Assembly (NCBI RefSeq): GCF_000829515.1
Contig: NZ_JXRR01000008.1
Coordinates: forward strand, 248,001-312,000
DNA from: Jeotgalibacillus campisalis
Lineage (GTDB): Bacteria; Bacillota; Bacilli; Bacillales; Jeotgalibacillaceae
Reading direction: 5' to 3'
Length of the DNA stretch: 64,000 nucleotides
Shown piece after piece: positions 17,171 to 25,418 of this stretch (positions are counted from its first letter, which is position 1; each line of letters opens with the position of its first letter). Both the position numbers and the translations under genes were made by a program. The notes beneath the pieces are model-generated. The model did no database searches, was not told where the DNA came from, and saw nothing but the letters and a program-made list of their open reading frames with translations.

Positions 17171-18262
17171 ATGAGAGAAGTAACGCCATTGCAAGAAGTC
17201 TACAATCAATCTGCATATAAGCTGGCGAATCACGGCGCGCGTTCTGTTCATGTTCTAAAAAAAGCCTTCGAAGAAATGAATGGTGATGTGGCAGGTGATT
17301 TGTATGGAACTGGACAAATCATTGACGACTTTCAAGATAAAATGGCCGCGTTTCTAGGAAAAGAGAATGCGGTTTTCTTTCCCAGCGGCACCATGGCGCA
17401 GCAAATTGCTTTACGCATCTGGTGTGATGAAAAAGGCGATAAAAAAGTGGCCTACCACCCGCTTAGCCATCTTGAAATTCATGAAGAGGATGGGTTAAAA
17501 GAGTTACATAATATTGAAACGGTTCTCCTGACAGATCGTGATCGTGTCATTGATCTTAAGGATGTAATGAATATGGAGGACGGAGTGGCGGCTGTGCTGC
17601 TGGAATTGCCTCAGCGTGAAATAGGGGGACAGTTGCCGAGCTTCGAAACGCTCGAAAAAATTTCGCAGTATTGTAGTGAAAGGGGAATCAGGCTGCATCT
17701 TGACGGAGCGCGGTTACTTGAAGTTCTTCCTTACTATCAAAAGTCCGCCGCTGAAGTTTGTGCCCTGTTTGATAGTGTTTACCTATCTTTATATAAAGGC
17801 ATCGGCGGAATTGCAGGCGCCATTCTTGCAGGTGATCGCGACTTTATTAAGCAATCGAAAGTATGGAAAAGACGATATGGCGGAGATCTGATTAGTTTGT
17901 ATCCCTATACCGTTCCGGCAGATTACTATTTAGATTTGCGGTCATCTAAAATGGAACAGTATTTCAGAGAAGCAAAGGAAGTGGCTGAACGGTTTAATTC
18001 TTGTTATGGCATCTCCACACTCCCGGAGGTTCCTGTTTCTACTATGTTTCATGTCCACTTTCAACATTCCAAGGAGCAAGTGGGACCACTTTTATTACAA
18101 ATAGAACAAGAAACTGAAATCGGACTAACCAACCATTTAAAAGAAATAAATGAGCAGTCTTGTTATTTTGAAGTTCATATGGGAGATATGTATTCTGAGA
18201 TTCCGAAAGAACTTGTGACACGGGCTTTTGATTTACTTGATAAAAGCATGAAACACCTCTAA
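17171..18262 (+). CDS. Threonine-aldolase / beta-eliminating lyase family PLP enzyme
   Basis: A 363-residue fold-type I PLP enzyme of the Beta_elim_lyase family: GDVAGDLYGTGQIIDDFQ, FFPSGTMAQQIALR (PLP phosphate loop), LELPQREIGGQLPSFE, HLDGARLLEV (Asp holding the PLP nitrogen) and SLYKGIGGIAGA with the Schiff-base Lys. It probably cleaves a beta-hydroxy amino acid to glycine and an aldehyde. GTG at 17165 is in frame, but AAAGGAG sits 7 nt before ATG 17171, which was chosen. It stands alone. Confidence 0.88.
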   Translation: MREVTPLQEVYNQSAYKLANHGARSVHVLKKAFEEMNGDVAGDLYGTGQIIDDFQDKMAAFLGKENAVFFPSGTMAQQIALRIWCDEKGDKKVAYHPLSHLEIHEEDGLKELHNIETVLLTDRDRVIDLKDVMNMEDGVAAVLLELPQREIGGQLPSFETLEKISQYCSERGIRLHLDGARLLEVLPYYQKSAAEVCALFDSVYLSLYKGIGGIAGAILAGDRDFIKQSKVWKRRYGGDLISLYPYTVPADYYLDLRSSKMEQYFREAKEVAERFNSCYGISTLPEVPVSTMFHVHFQHSKEQVGPLLLQIEQETEIGLTNHLKEINEQSCYFEVHMGDMYSEIPKELVTRAFDLLDKSMKHL

Positions 18263-18299
18263 AGCTATAAATAACCTCAATATGGAGGCAGGTTTTGCA

Positions 18300-18857
18300 A
18301 TGAATAAAATTTTCTTTGGTGTTCTATTGGTCTTCTTTAAAACAAATGTAAGTTTCTTAGAAATTGGTGCTGCGTATTATGTTACAAATAGTATTGGGTA
18401 TCTGTTAATCTTTTTTGGAGTGAAAGAGCTCGGGAATAAGGTTGAAAGGGTACTGAAGGCTCAGCCTTACGTCGTCTTCATGGTGATTCACAGTATAATC
18501 TTTTTGTTATTGAATACTTCTGGAAATTCACCTTTGACTATCGCGATGGACTCTTATATGGCAGTGATCTCTTTCGTAGGGCTTTGTTTTGTCATTGCAG
18601 GGATGTTTATGATATTTGTGATCATTTCCCTCCTAATTGAAGGGATGGAGGATGAATTCCATACGAAAAGATTAAGTATCCTATGTGTAGCTATGATGAT
18701 GATCTTCACGCTAGCAGGGCTGTTCTATTTCTTTACTCCAGGGCTGGCTCAACTCTTAATGAGTGTTTTATTGTTTTTGAAGGTTCTGTTTTTGATTGTG
18801 TTTTATCACGTCTATCTTCGTAATAGCGTAAGGAATGTTGGGCAGGAGGGATCGTGA
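18300..18857 (+). CDS. Multi-pass membrane protein, unknown
   Basis: 185 residues with about five to six hydrophobic segments (FFGVLLVFFKTNVSFL, YYVTNSIGYLLIFFGV, VVFMVIHSIIFLLL, FVGLCFVIAGMFMIFVII, LCVAMMMIFTLAGLFYFF, VLLFLKVLFLIVFYHVYL). An upstream ATG at 18282 lacks a binding site; GGAGG before ATG 18300 decides the start. Family not recognised; it may be cotranscribed with the PLP enzyme. Confidence 0.65.
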   Translation: MNKIFFGVLLVFFKTNVSFLEIGAAYYVTNSIGYLLIFFGVKELGNKVERVLKAQPYVVFMVIHSIIFLLLNTSGNSPLTIAMDSYMAVISFVGLCFVIAGMFMIFVIISLLIEGMEDEFHTKRLSILCVAMMMIFTLAGLFYFFTPGLAQLLMSVLLFLKVLFLIVFYHVYLRNSVRNVGQEGS

Positions 18858-18925
18858 CAGAACGAACCGCCAGTCTGATTGAATACGAGACTAGCGGGGG
18901 GAAAGCGGATAATCTATGGATGTAA

Positions 18926-19015
18926 TCAGCCTATAAAAAAGGGAACCACAAAGAGGCCGACAGCAATCCCTGCTATAAATAAAATAATTCCATTGATCAG
19001 TTTCTTGTTTCCCAT
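18926..19015 (-). CDS. 29-aa single-span membrane peptide
   Basis: MGNKKLINGIILFIAGIAVG then a short hydrophobic end LFVVPFFIG: one transmembrane helix after a Lys-rich start. AAGGAGGATAACAA precedes the ATG, an ideal binding site. Function unknown; comparable one-helix peptides lie at 27486 and 30916. Confidence 0.6.
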   Translation of the reverse strand: MGNKKLINGIILFIAGIAVGLFVVPFFIG

Positions 19016-19114
19016 TTGTTATCCTCCTTCATTTGGATGGAATATAATACTAAATCCCTGTCGTTTTAGTATTAAACAATTATAATTACGGCGTCTTGTT
19101 ATTAACGTTTACAG

Positions 19115-19555
19115 TTATGAAGGGGATGGGAAAGTAAAATACCTGGTTCTTGGCTGCAGCCTTAGAGTCTCACTGCGATCACCAGCAGCATCTGTCCATT
19201 GAATTGTAAGAAGAAACTGATCACTGCGATTTTCCCAACCATTGCCCATGGATAAATACTCAGTTTCTTCTCCGCTTTTCATTTTTTTGCTAGCTTCCCA
19301 GTCATGGATCACATCTCCATTTTGAGTCAGTTTCACATTTTTTAATGTCGCCTCGCTGTCTCCATTCCACTGAATCGATCCTCTCCAAATGTCTTTAGGA
19401 GTGTACTCCGATTTATAACTCGTTTTCCACAGTCCCTGATCCGAGTGACCGGTCCATTGTGGTGCCTGCTGTATGGAATACACCATCCATGCTATAAGAA
19501 AAAGTGCGGTGGCTGCAGCCAAAAGCGTTCGATTCTTTTTCAAGCCAAAGTCCAT
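19115..19555 (-). CDS. Membrane-anchored extracytoplasmic protein, unknown
   Basis: 146 residues: a Lys-flanked N-terminal anchor (KKNRTLLAAATALFLIAWMV), then an exported beta-rich domain (WRGSIQWNGDSEATLKNVKL, FLLTIQWTDAAGDRSETLRL). GAGGG ~7 nt before ATG 19555 favours that start over the ATG at 19573. The anchored domain probably sits on the wall side. Family not recognised. Confidence 0.65.
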   Translation of the reverse strand: MDFGLKKNRTLLAAATALFLIAWMVYSIQQAPQWTGHSDQGLWKTSYKSEYTPKDIWRGSIQWNGDSEATLKNVKLTQNGDVIHDWEASKKMKSGEETEYLSMGNGWENRSDQFLLTIQWTDAAGDRSETLRLQPRTRYFTFPSPS

Positions 19556-19689
19556 GTCAATCCCTCTTCCCATCAGGCTTTTTACAATGTAAAATAGTCT
19601 TATCTTTATTATAGTTATTTTTTTCTTTAAATTCTATTAAAAGTAAATTTTCTAGTACCAATACTGGTGTAAAAAAGAAGGGGCTGTGA

Positions 19690-20274
19690 GTGATCGAATT
19701 CGTGATCAAGATCGTCGTCTGGTGTGTAATGGTGATCCTTTTATTTCAGACCACTTTTACTAGTAAGTGGAAAGAAAGCTGGGAGGAAGTGATTGATGCA
19801 AATTCCACGCTCGTGCTGGTCCGTTACCTATACTTAATTGCAGGACTTTCCTTTATCAGTTCTTTTCTATTCGAGATAGACTGGCTAAGCATTCCTGCTT
19901 TGATTTCGATAATAGGCATTCTGATTGCTCATAAGAAAGAGAGAAAAGAAGCGCCAGCACAGGTTATGATCATGGTGGGCCTTGTTATGCTGCTGACCAT
20001 TTTTTTCGTGCCGACTCATCCGGATTCCTTCATGAAACATGTTAATTCAAAAGGGACTTACGAGTGTTTGTACGATTTTGAATGCGTAAAAATTACATCC
20101 ACCATAACTTCAGACGGTTTGGTAAAAACAGAGGCGGAAGTCATACCGGTAACTGATTATTCATCTCACTGGTATGGTATTACGGCTACAGGATCCATGG
20201 TGATCGGAGAAAGTAATCAACAGCAAGAAACCATTCAAGCATTCAATATCGCGGGTTTTTGGATTGAATATTAG
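19690..20274 (+). CDS. Membrane protein with C-terminal exported domain
   Basis: 194 residues starting GTG. About four hydrophobic segments in the first 110 residues (FVIKIVVWCVMVILLFQTTF, YLYLIAGLSFISSFLF, IPALISIIGILIA, VMIMVGLVMLLTIFFV), then a ~80-residue polar domain with CLYDFECVKITSTIT, whose two Cys could form a disulfide. It is followed 17 bp later by another small membrane gene, likely the same operon. Confidence 0.65.
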   Translation: MIEFVIKIVVWCVMVILLFQTTFTSKWKESWEEVIDANSTLVLVRYLYLIAGLSFISSFLFEIDWLSIPALISIIGILIAHKKERKEAPAQVMIMVGLVMLLTIFFVPTHPDSFMKHVNSKGTYECLYDFECVKITSTITSDGLVKTEAEVIPVTDYSSHWYGITATGSMVIGESNQQQETIQAFNIAGFWIEY

Positions 20275-20291
20275 TTGTGAGGGGGGTTCAC

Positions 20292-20465
20292 ATGTATTTG
20301 CTATTAACCATCATTTTGTGTGCAGGGGCAGGTTTATTTCTTTATGCAATTAATCCTGTGCTCGGAATCATTCTTGCGGTTGGGTTCACTCTTGCCTGTT
20401 TGTTGAGAGTGATTGATTTGCTTGAAGATATACATAAGGAACTTGTTTTGAAGCCTAGGGAATAA
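20292..20465 (+). CDS. Small two-helix membrane protein
   Basis: 57 residues: YLLLTIILCAGAGLFLYAI and LGIILAVGFTLACLLRVI, then a charged amphipathic tail (DLLEDIHKELVLK). GAGGGGGG precedes ATG 20292; the GTG at 20277 is overlapped by that site and was rejected. It probably partners the gene just upstream. Its end overlaps the 3' end of the convergent DUF2515 gene by 11 nt. Confidence 0.6.
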   Translation: MYLLLTIILCAGAGLFLYAINPVLGIILAVGFTLACLLRVIDLLEDIHKELVLKPRE

Positions 20466-21558
20466 GCTTATGCAAGTGATTGAAGCCGGAGAGCTTGATC
20501 ATGGCAGCAAGATGTTTTTCCGTCATCAGGCCTGCTGAAGTGGCTTTAGGAAGTGTAAAGTAGTGAAAGACTTCTTTTGCCGGGTCAAACCAGTCCTTTC
20601 TTTTTTCAGGAGGATGAAGTTGATTGGGCCATACGCTGGTAAGTGTGGGGCTATAGAGATTCTGTGACTTTTTTTGAGCTGTAAACAGATCAGGGAAATA
20701 GTCGGCTCTTGAACCGGTGTGTGGATTTTTTTCAGCGAAAGCAAAGCCCCCTTCAAAAACGTCAGGGCTTTTAAAAAGCAATTGGTAAAGTGCTTTTCCA
20801 ATGTCAATTCTTGAAGAAAGGCTTGAAAACTGCTGAACCGTCATACCTGCAAGCTCTATGCGTCCGGACTGTTCGAAGGGAAAGAGGATGTGTGTAAGAC
20901 CAAGCAGTTCCTGCAGCTGAAAAGAAAAAGATTGAATGACTTTTTCCTGAAAAAACACATTTTCCATTACCTGTTTTTCCAGAAAATGCTGTTCATTTAG
21001 AATAAGTGCGACTGTGAGCAGATCCCGATCTTTGCCTTGATGTTCAATGAACAGCTCCCAAATCGGCGGCATAAAAGAAGACACACCAAAATGAGGGAGA
21101 AGATAAAACCAGTCATGGCGGTCCTTTTTGCTCCTTTCATACAATAATAATTGCGGGAAGGCGTCTTCAAAGATCAGATAATTGGCTTTTTCAAGGAAGC
21201 GAAAAAAGACAGCGGTCTGATCATAGGAAAGAAGCTGCTTTAAGATACTTTTTAAGTCGGTCATGTTCCAGCCCGCGTTTCGTGAGACCATATGCGCAAG
21301 AAAAGCCCAGTGAAGTTCCGGTGATCGGTTATAAAGTGTCCAATAAGCGTTGGTCCTCGTGACATTATTCAGATTGTGCTGGGAGGTTGCTTTCGAGATG
21401 GTTTCGATAATGGAGCGTTCCTGCCGGGTGAGTATAGAAGCCGAGGGTGGTTTCAGCCATTTTTGGCTCAGCCGCACCTGATCATGACGGGAGACAAGCT
21501 GAGATTCATGGTTCTTTTTTGGAAAATGGAATATAGAAGTCAGCCATTTTGGCACCAT
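20455..21558 (-). CDS. DUF2515 (YppC-like) family protein
   Basis: A 367-residue protein of the DUF2515 type known from Bacillus subtilis YppC: TRTNAYWTLYNRSPELHWAF and HMVSRNAGWNMTDLKS near the N-terminus, a helical middle, and GKALYQLLF, then HTGSRADYFPDLF late. Function unknown; no catalytic motif is evident. GGGAGGTGATC before ATG 21558 decides the start (an earlier ATG at 21573 is part of the same frame). Confidence 0.8.
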   Translation of the reverse strand: MVPKWLTSIFHFPKKNHESQLVSRHDQVRLSQKWLKPPSASILTRQERSIIETISKATSQHNLNNVTRTNAYWTLYNRSPELHWAFLAHMVSRNAGWNMTDLKSILKQLLSYDQTAVFFRFLEKANYLIFEDAFPQLLLYERSKKDRHDWFYLLPHFGVSSFMPPIWELFIEHQGKDRDLLTVALILNEQHFLEKQVMENVFFQEKVIQSFSFQLQELLGLTHILFPFEQSGRIELAGMTVQQFSSLSSRIDIGKALYQLLFKSPDVFEGGFAFAEKNPHTGSRADYFPDLFTAQKKSQNLYSPTLTSVWPNQLHPPEKRKDWFDPAKEVFHYFTLPKATSAGLMTEKHLAAMIKLSGFNHLHKLIP

Positions 21559-21600
21559 CTGATCACCTCCCATAAAGTCTATGGCAGGCAGGGGGAGAAC

Positions 21601-21705
21601 ATGAGTGGGATGGATGAAAGTGGCTTAAACAATCGTTTGTTTAAAGTACGTCATGAGGCTTATCCCAGGCGTTTGGGGAGTTATGCGGAGATCCTCCTCC
21701 CATAA
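21601..21705 (+). CDS. Possible 34-aa peptide divergent from the DUF2515 gene
   Basis: ATG at 21601 after AGGGGGAGAAC opens a 34-residue, Arg-rich frame ending in the left arm of a hairpin (CCTCCCAT/ATGGGAGG, 21701-21717). It lies in the short gap between two minus-strand genes. The good binding site is the only support; it could be chance. Confidence 0.3.
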   Translation: MSGMDESGLNNRLFKVRHEAYPRRLGSYAEILLP

Positions 21706-21719
21706 AGATGGGAGGACTG

Positions 21720-23009
21720 TTAATACAAAAATTTAAACTGGGCAGCGTCTTTTTTCATCACGTTGTTCCAGTCTGTTAACCGGTCAATCTGTTTGTGTGT
21801 GGTCAGTGATTGAACCACATGTACATACACCTGCTTTTTTTGATCAGCTGTATTGGATGAGGTTCTGTATGCCCGCTTATAATGAGTTAATGCCTCTTTT
21901 GTTTTATCTTTATGCATGAATACATCCCCGACCATCAGCAGGAGTTTAACATATGTAAATGGCGGAAGACCTTCTGTTTTTAATTCTTGAACTTTTTTAA
22001 AAATAGCCAGAACCTCACTATGGTCTCCTCTATAGAATTGCGTTGCAGCAAGCTCGTAGCTGGCGTTCAGCTGACCGAGTGAGTCATCCAATTTACAAAA
22101 AACATGGTAGGAATACGTCAAGTGGCGAATCGCTTCATCGTAGTTATGAAGCAGGCGGTGAACGATTCCGATGTTCGTCAGGATGCCGCCCGCATTTAAC
22201 AGGTCTGACCCGGCTTCATAGTGATGCAGCGCTTTTTCATAATGCTCCAGTGCACGCTCGAAAAACCCTTCCCTCTTAAAGCAGATGCCAAGGACCATAT
22301 GAACTTGTCCCGGTTTGTAATCAATTTTCGCTTCATGCTCAGCTTCAATCGCACTCGTTAACATTCGGATAGCAGAGCGGTGTTCACCGATTTTGGCATG
22401 AGCCATCCCCATGTTCACCATTAGTCTGATTTTCTCAATGCCGTCCATTTTAAACTTAATCACTTTCTTATAAGCCGCTTCTAAATATAGAAAGCTTTTA
22501 TCAACTTGATTAAGCTCAATCAGCAGATCTGCCAGCTCATTTGCGCAGCGGATTTTTTCATTATACAAACTCGTTTGCTCATAAAAGCTGAAGCTTCGCT
22601 CGAAGTACCCGGCAGATTCATGAAGCTCCTTAGTATAATACCGGCAATAGAAACCTCTGCAATAATACAATAAAGCTTTTTCCTGATTGGATAACTGCTG
22701 TAAGCCGCTCTCTAACAAATATAAATCTGCATCCAGATGGGTATAGGGATTCCGATTCGTCAGGACAAGCTCCAGCTCTGAAAGCGTACTCATAATATCA
22801 ATCAGATCCAGCTTAGGCTCCTCTCCAATCAGATCTTCAAGCGTGCATTGGAGACGGATGCTATATTGCCGAAGCAAGTAAAGGGAGGGCTGTACCATTC
22901 CTTTTTCAATCTGACCGATCAAACTGCGGTTGGAAATGCCTTTTGCCAGCTCTGCCTGTGTCATCTTCCGTTGCTTTCTGTATTCTTTTATTTTAATGAC
23001 AGCCGTCAC
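21720..23009 (-). CDS. XRE-type regulator with TPR sensor domain
   Basis: About 429 residues. Residues ~7-60 are a Cro/CI helix-turn-helix (KIKEYRKQRKMTQAELAKGI then RSLIGQIEKGMVQPSLYLLR). The rest is a string of tetratricopeptide helices (GICFKREGFFERALEHYEKA, GILTNIGIVHRLLHNYDEAI). The layout matches the PlcR/NprR-like RRNPP regulators, which bind a secreted peptide through the TPR. No cognate pre-peptide was identified beside it. GAGGTGA before GTG 23009 decides the start. Confidence 0.85.
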   Translation of the reverse strand: MTAVIKIKEYRKQRKMTQAELAKGISNRSLIGQIEKGMVQPSLYLLRQYSIRLQCTLEDLIGEEPKLDLIDIMSTLSELELVLTNRNPYTHLDADLYLLESGLQQLSNQEKALLYYCRGFYCRYYTKELHESAGYFERSFSFYEQTSLYNEKIRCANELADLLIELNQVDKSFLYLEAAYKKVIKFKMDGIEKIRLMVNMGMAHAKIGEHRSAIRMLTSAIEAEHEAKIDYKPGQVHMVLGICFKREGFFERALEHYEKALHHYEAGSDLLNAGGILTNIGIVHRLLHNYDEAIRHLTYSYHVFCKLDDSLGQLNASYELAATQFYRGDHSEVLAIFKKVQELKTEGLPPFTYVKLLLMVGDVFMHKDKTKEALTHYKRAYRTSSNTADQKKQVYVHVVQSLTTHKQIDRLTDWNNVMKKDAAQFKFLY

Positions 23010-23021
23010 GATGTAGGTCAC

Positions 23022-23291
23022 CTCAGTCGTTTAAATAGTTGCCCACTGCTAGATTTCCCTCTGTACAGACTTTAAATCCTCATGCGCTCAATTACATAGA
23101 ATGACAGAGAAAATGAATGAAAGATACAGAAAGGGGTAGACATTCAGTATAGCCGAAAGGTTTATCGGCTTGTATTTTCAGGACAGTCCGCCTGTAACGA
23201 TTAAACGGGAATTTAATGAAGTACTAGTTAGTTTAACGATTAGGTGTGCGCTTTTATCGGGCACCCCTCATTTGAAATGGAGGAGTTATCC
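23022..23291. other. Regulatory gap between the XRE-TPR and GNAT genes
   Basis: It holds a small hairpin (AGCCGA/TCGGCT, 23151-23170) without a T run and the binding site of the GNAT gene. No coding sequence or clear promoter consensus was recognised. Confidence 0.4.
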
Positions 23292-23714
23292 ATGGACGTT
23301 CACTTGAAAAAAATCAGCCGTGAGCAATGGGAAGAGAAGGCTCAATCATATGACCCGGAGAAAATGCCGCAGGGTGACAAAGTGGAGACGGTGTTTTTTG
23401 GTATTTACGATGAAGATACACGGACAGGTTCAATCTTATATGCGTACGATGAAGAACTGACGAATTTGTACTGGATTCACAATATAACCATTGATGAGCA
23501 TCATCAGGGAAAAGGATACGAAAAAGCGGCACTGACGTCTATCATTACATGGATTAGGGAAAATTTTAAACACTGTACAGAGATTCGCTTGAACGTTTCA
23601 AAAGAAGACGACGATGCCAATGAGCTGTATAAAAACTTCGGCTTTGTTCCAACCGGAGAAGAACTAAATGGAGAAGACGTTCTGTATTTATCTGCTCAGA
23701 TGGCGAGTGACTAA
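23292..23714 (+). CDS. GNAT-family N-acetyltransferase
   Basis: 140 residues. The C-terminal half carries the acetyl-CoA loop as HHQGKGYEKAALTSIITWI and the final ELYKNFGFVPTGEE strand-helix typical of GNATs. The loop has Q-x-K-G-Y, a mild departure from Q/R-x-x-G-x-G/A. GGAGGAG before ATG 23292 decides the start. Substrate unknown. Confidence 0.75.
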   Translation: MDVHLKKISREQWEEKAQSYDPEKMPQGDKVETVFFGIYDEDTRTGSILYAYDEELTNLYWIHNITIDEHHQGKGYEKAALTSIITWIRENFKHCTEIRLNVSKEDDDANELYKNFGFVPTGEELNGEDVLYLSAQMASD

Positions 23715-23780
23715 AGAGGGAAAACCTTTTACCTACCCGTCTGGCCTGCTTCAGTTCAATTCACTTAATTTAAAATAAAA

Positions 23781-23820
23781 GTAAAATGAGGTTGAGACTT
23801 TTGTCTCAACCTCATTTTAC
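23781..23820. terminator. Perfect 18-bp inverted repeat, bidirectional terminator
   Basis: GTAAAATGAGGTTGAGAC (23781-23798) and its exact reverse complement (23803-23820) around TTTT. The TGAGAC/GTCTCA core recurs in the dispersed repeats and in other terminators here. Confidence 0.75.
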
Positions 23821-23914
23821 TGTACGGTCATAAATCAGGTTTTCTTTTCATTGACGGTGTGAAACGGTCTTTTTGGTATAATTATATAAACGATCCAAAC
23901 AGGAGGCGGCACCC

Positions 23915-24454
23915 ATGAAAGGAAAATCGATTTATCTTCGTCCGTTCGAGGAAAAAGATGTGAAAGCATTAACTGACTTTCAAATTAGAAACCGGCTTTT
24001 TTTTGAAAAGTTTTCGATGCTTAGAGAAAACACCTTTTACACGGAAAAAGCGCAGCTCGAGCGGATTAATCAATTTAAGAGTGACCGTGAGCTTGATTTG
24101 GGCTATCACTTTGGCATCTTTAAAAATGAAGACGGGGAACTAGTTGGGACCATTACCCTTTTTCACGTGATTCGCGGATCTCTTCAGAGCGCCATTGTGG
24201 GGTATTTTCTGGATCAGACCCATAATGGCATGGGCTACACAACAGAAGCGGTTAAGCTGCTAGTTAAACATTCATTTGAAGAGCTGAAGCTTCACCGGCT
24301 TGAAGCAGGTGTCATGCCTCATAATATTGGCTCCATTCGGGTACTTGAAAAAGCAGGCTTTCATAAGGAAGGCATTGCGAAAAAAAATGTATTGATTAAC
24401 GGCAAGTGGGAGGATCATCAGGTGCTTGCGATCATTAATCCGGCTGATTCTTGA
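23915..24454 (+). CDS. RimJ/RimL-type N-acetyltransferase
   Basis: 179 residues of the Acetyltransf_3 type: IYLRPFEEKDVKAL at the start, YFLDQTHNGMGYTTEAV (acetyl-CoA loop) and RLEAGVMPHNIGSIRVLEKA, then GFHKEG near the end. It resembles ribosomal-protein alanine acetyltransferases, though many homologues modify other amines. AGGAGGCGG precedes the ATG. Its 3' end overlaps the convergent LysM gene by 20 nt. Confidence 0.85.
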   Translation: MKGKSIYLRPFEEKDVKALTDFQIRNRLFFEKFSMLRENTFYTEKAQLERINQFKSDRELDLGYHFGIFKNEDGELVGTITLFHVIRGSLQSAIVGYFLDQTHNGMGYTTEAVKLLVKHSFEELKLHRLEAGVMPHNIGSIRVLEKAGFHKEGIAKKNVLINGKWEDHQVLAIINPADS

Positions 24455-25250
24455 AAAACAGAATAGGGGTCTTTACCAAATCGATTGTACTGCCGTCTGC
24501 CGCGCTTCTTGCGTACACCCATAGCTGACCGGCTGATGTTTGTGGAGTGCGATTAAACTGAATGGGGGTAGAGAACGTACCAAAAGCAGGTCCGCCGGCT
24601 GAAGCTTGAATAGGAGCTTCACTTGTTACCGTACCCCCTGAGGAATCCTGGATTTGATAAAGAAGGCTTCCTTCAAAAGCCCGGGCAAAGCCTGATAGTG
24701 TCTGCCCGGCTGTAATAATTGTTCCGGGCTTTGGTGAGGCAACGAGAATATTTGCTGAAGAGGGCAGTGGAATCAGCAGGTGGTAGCCGGGATAGATGAC
24801 ATCTGGTGATAAGCCGGGACGATTCTGGTTGGCACGAAATAAAGAAGAGAGTGAGATGCCGAATTGTTCGGCAATCTGAGCTAGAGTATCACCTTCTTCC
24901 ACCTGATAAACATAAACAGGAACAAAAAGCGGCTGATTTACATAAAGAAGACCAGGGTTTCCGACCTGCGGATTGATCCCATACATCATTTCAACCGTAG
25001 AAGAATAATCCTGTGCATATTGAAAGAGGGTATCGCCTCCTTGAACAATCCGATAAACCATAGAGAGACCGTCCTTTTCGACCACCAGCTTCTGTCCGGG
25101 GAAAATCAGGCCTCGATCTGTAATAGGAGGATATAGCGCATTTGCCTGTTCAATGGCAGATACGCTGCTGCTGAACCGATAGGCGATGGCAGTTAAGGTG
25201 TCACCGGGCTGAACGGTATAAATAAAATACGTGTTGTCAACGATGGGCAT
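24435..25250 (-). CDS. LysM protein with Gmad2 spore-germination domain
   Basis: 271 residues: three LysM repeats (YTVQPGDTLTAIAYRF; YRIVQGGDTLFQYAQDY; YQVEEGDTLAQIAEQFGI), then a Gmad2 immunoglobulin-like domain (SPKPGTIITAGQTLSGFARA onward). LysM binds peptidoglycan; Gmad2 is found in GerM and other spore-associated proteins. There is no signal peptide, as in spore-coat or cortex proteins loaded from the mother cell. A role in spore surface assembly is inference. AAGGAGCG precedes the ATG. Confidence 0.85.
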   Translation of the reverse strand: MPIVDNTYFIYTVQPGDTLTAIAYRFSSSVSAIEQANALYPPITDRGLIFPGQKLVVEKDGLSMVYRIVQGGDTLFQYAQDYSSTVEMMYGINPQVGNPGLLYVNQPLFVPVYVYQVEEGDTLAQIAEQFGISLSSLFRANQNRPGLSPDVIYPGYHLLIPLPSSANILVASPKPGTIITAGQTLSGFARAFEGSLLYQIQDSSGGTVTSEAPIQASAGGPAFGTFSTPIQFNRTPQTSAGQLWVYARSAADGSTIDLVKTPILFFKNQPD

Positions 25251-25418
25251 GGCAAACGCTCCTTTTTTTTAGGCTTCATTTACTACCATATGCAAAGGAA
25301 GTAAAGATGATATGAATCACACTGCCAATTCTCCGTTTCCTGGATGTGCTTACGCTTGTTCCTTTTTAAGAGAAAAGGGTAAAGACTTGTAAATGGAAAC
25401 AAAAAGGAGCGTAATAGG

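Noticed and set aside
18879-19085. 68-codon plus-strand frame
   Set aside because: Antisense to the 29-residue membrane peptide gene that has an ideal binding site; no start signal of its own.
23860-23885. TGAAAC before the GNAT gene at 23915 as another sigma-W promoter
   Set aside because: No CGTA at the right distance; a TATAAT-like sequence is present instead.
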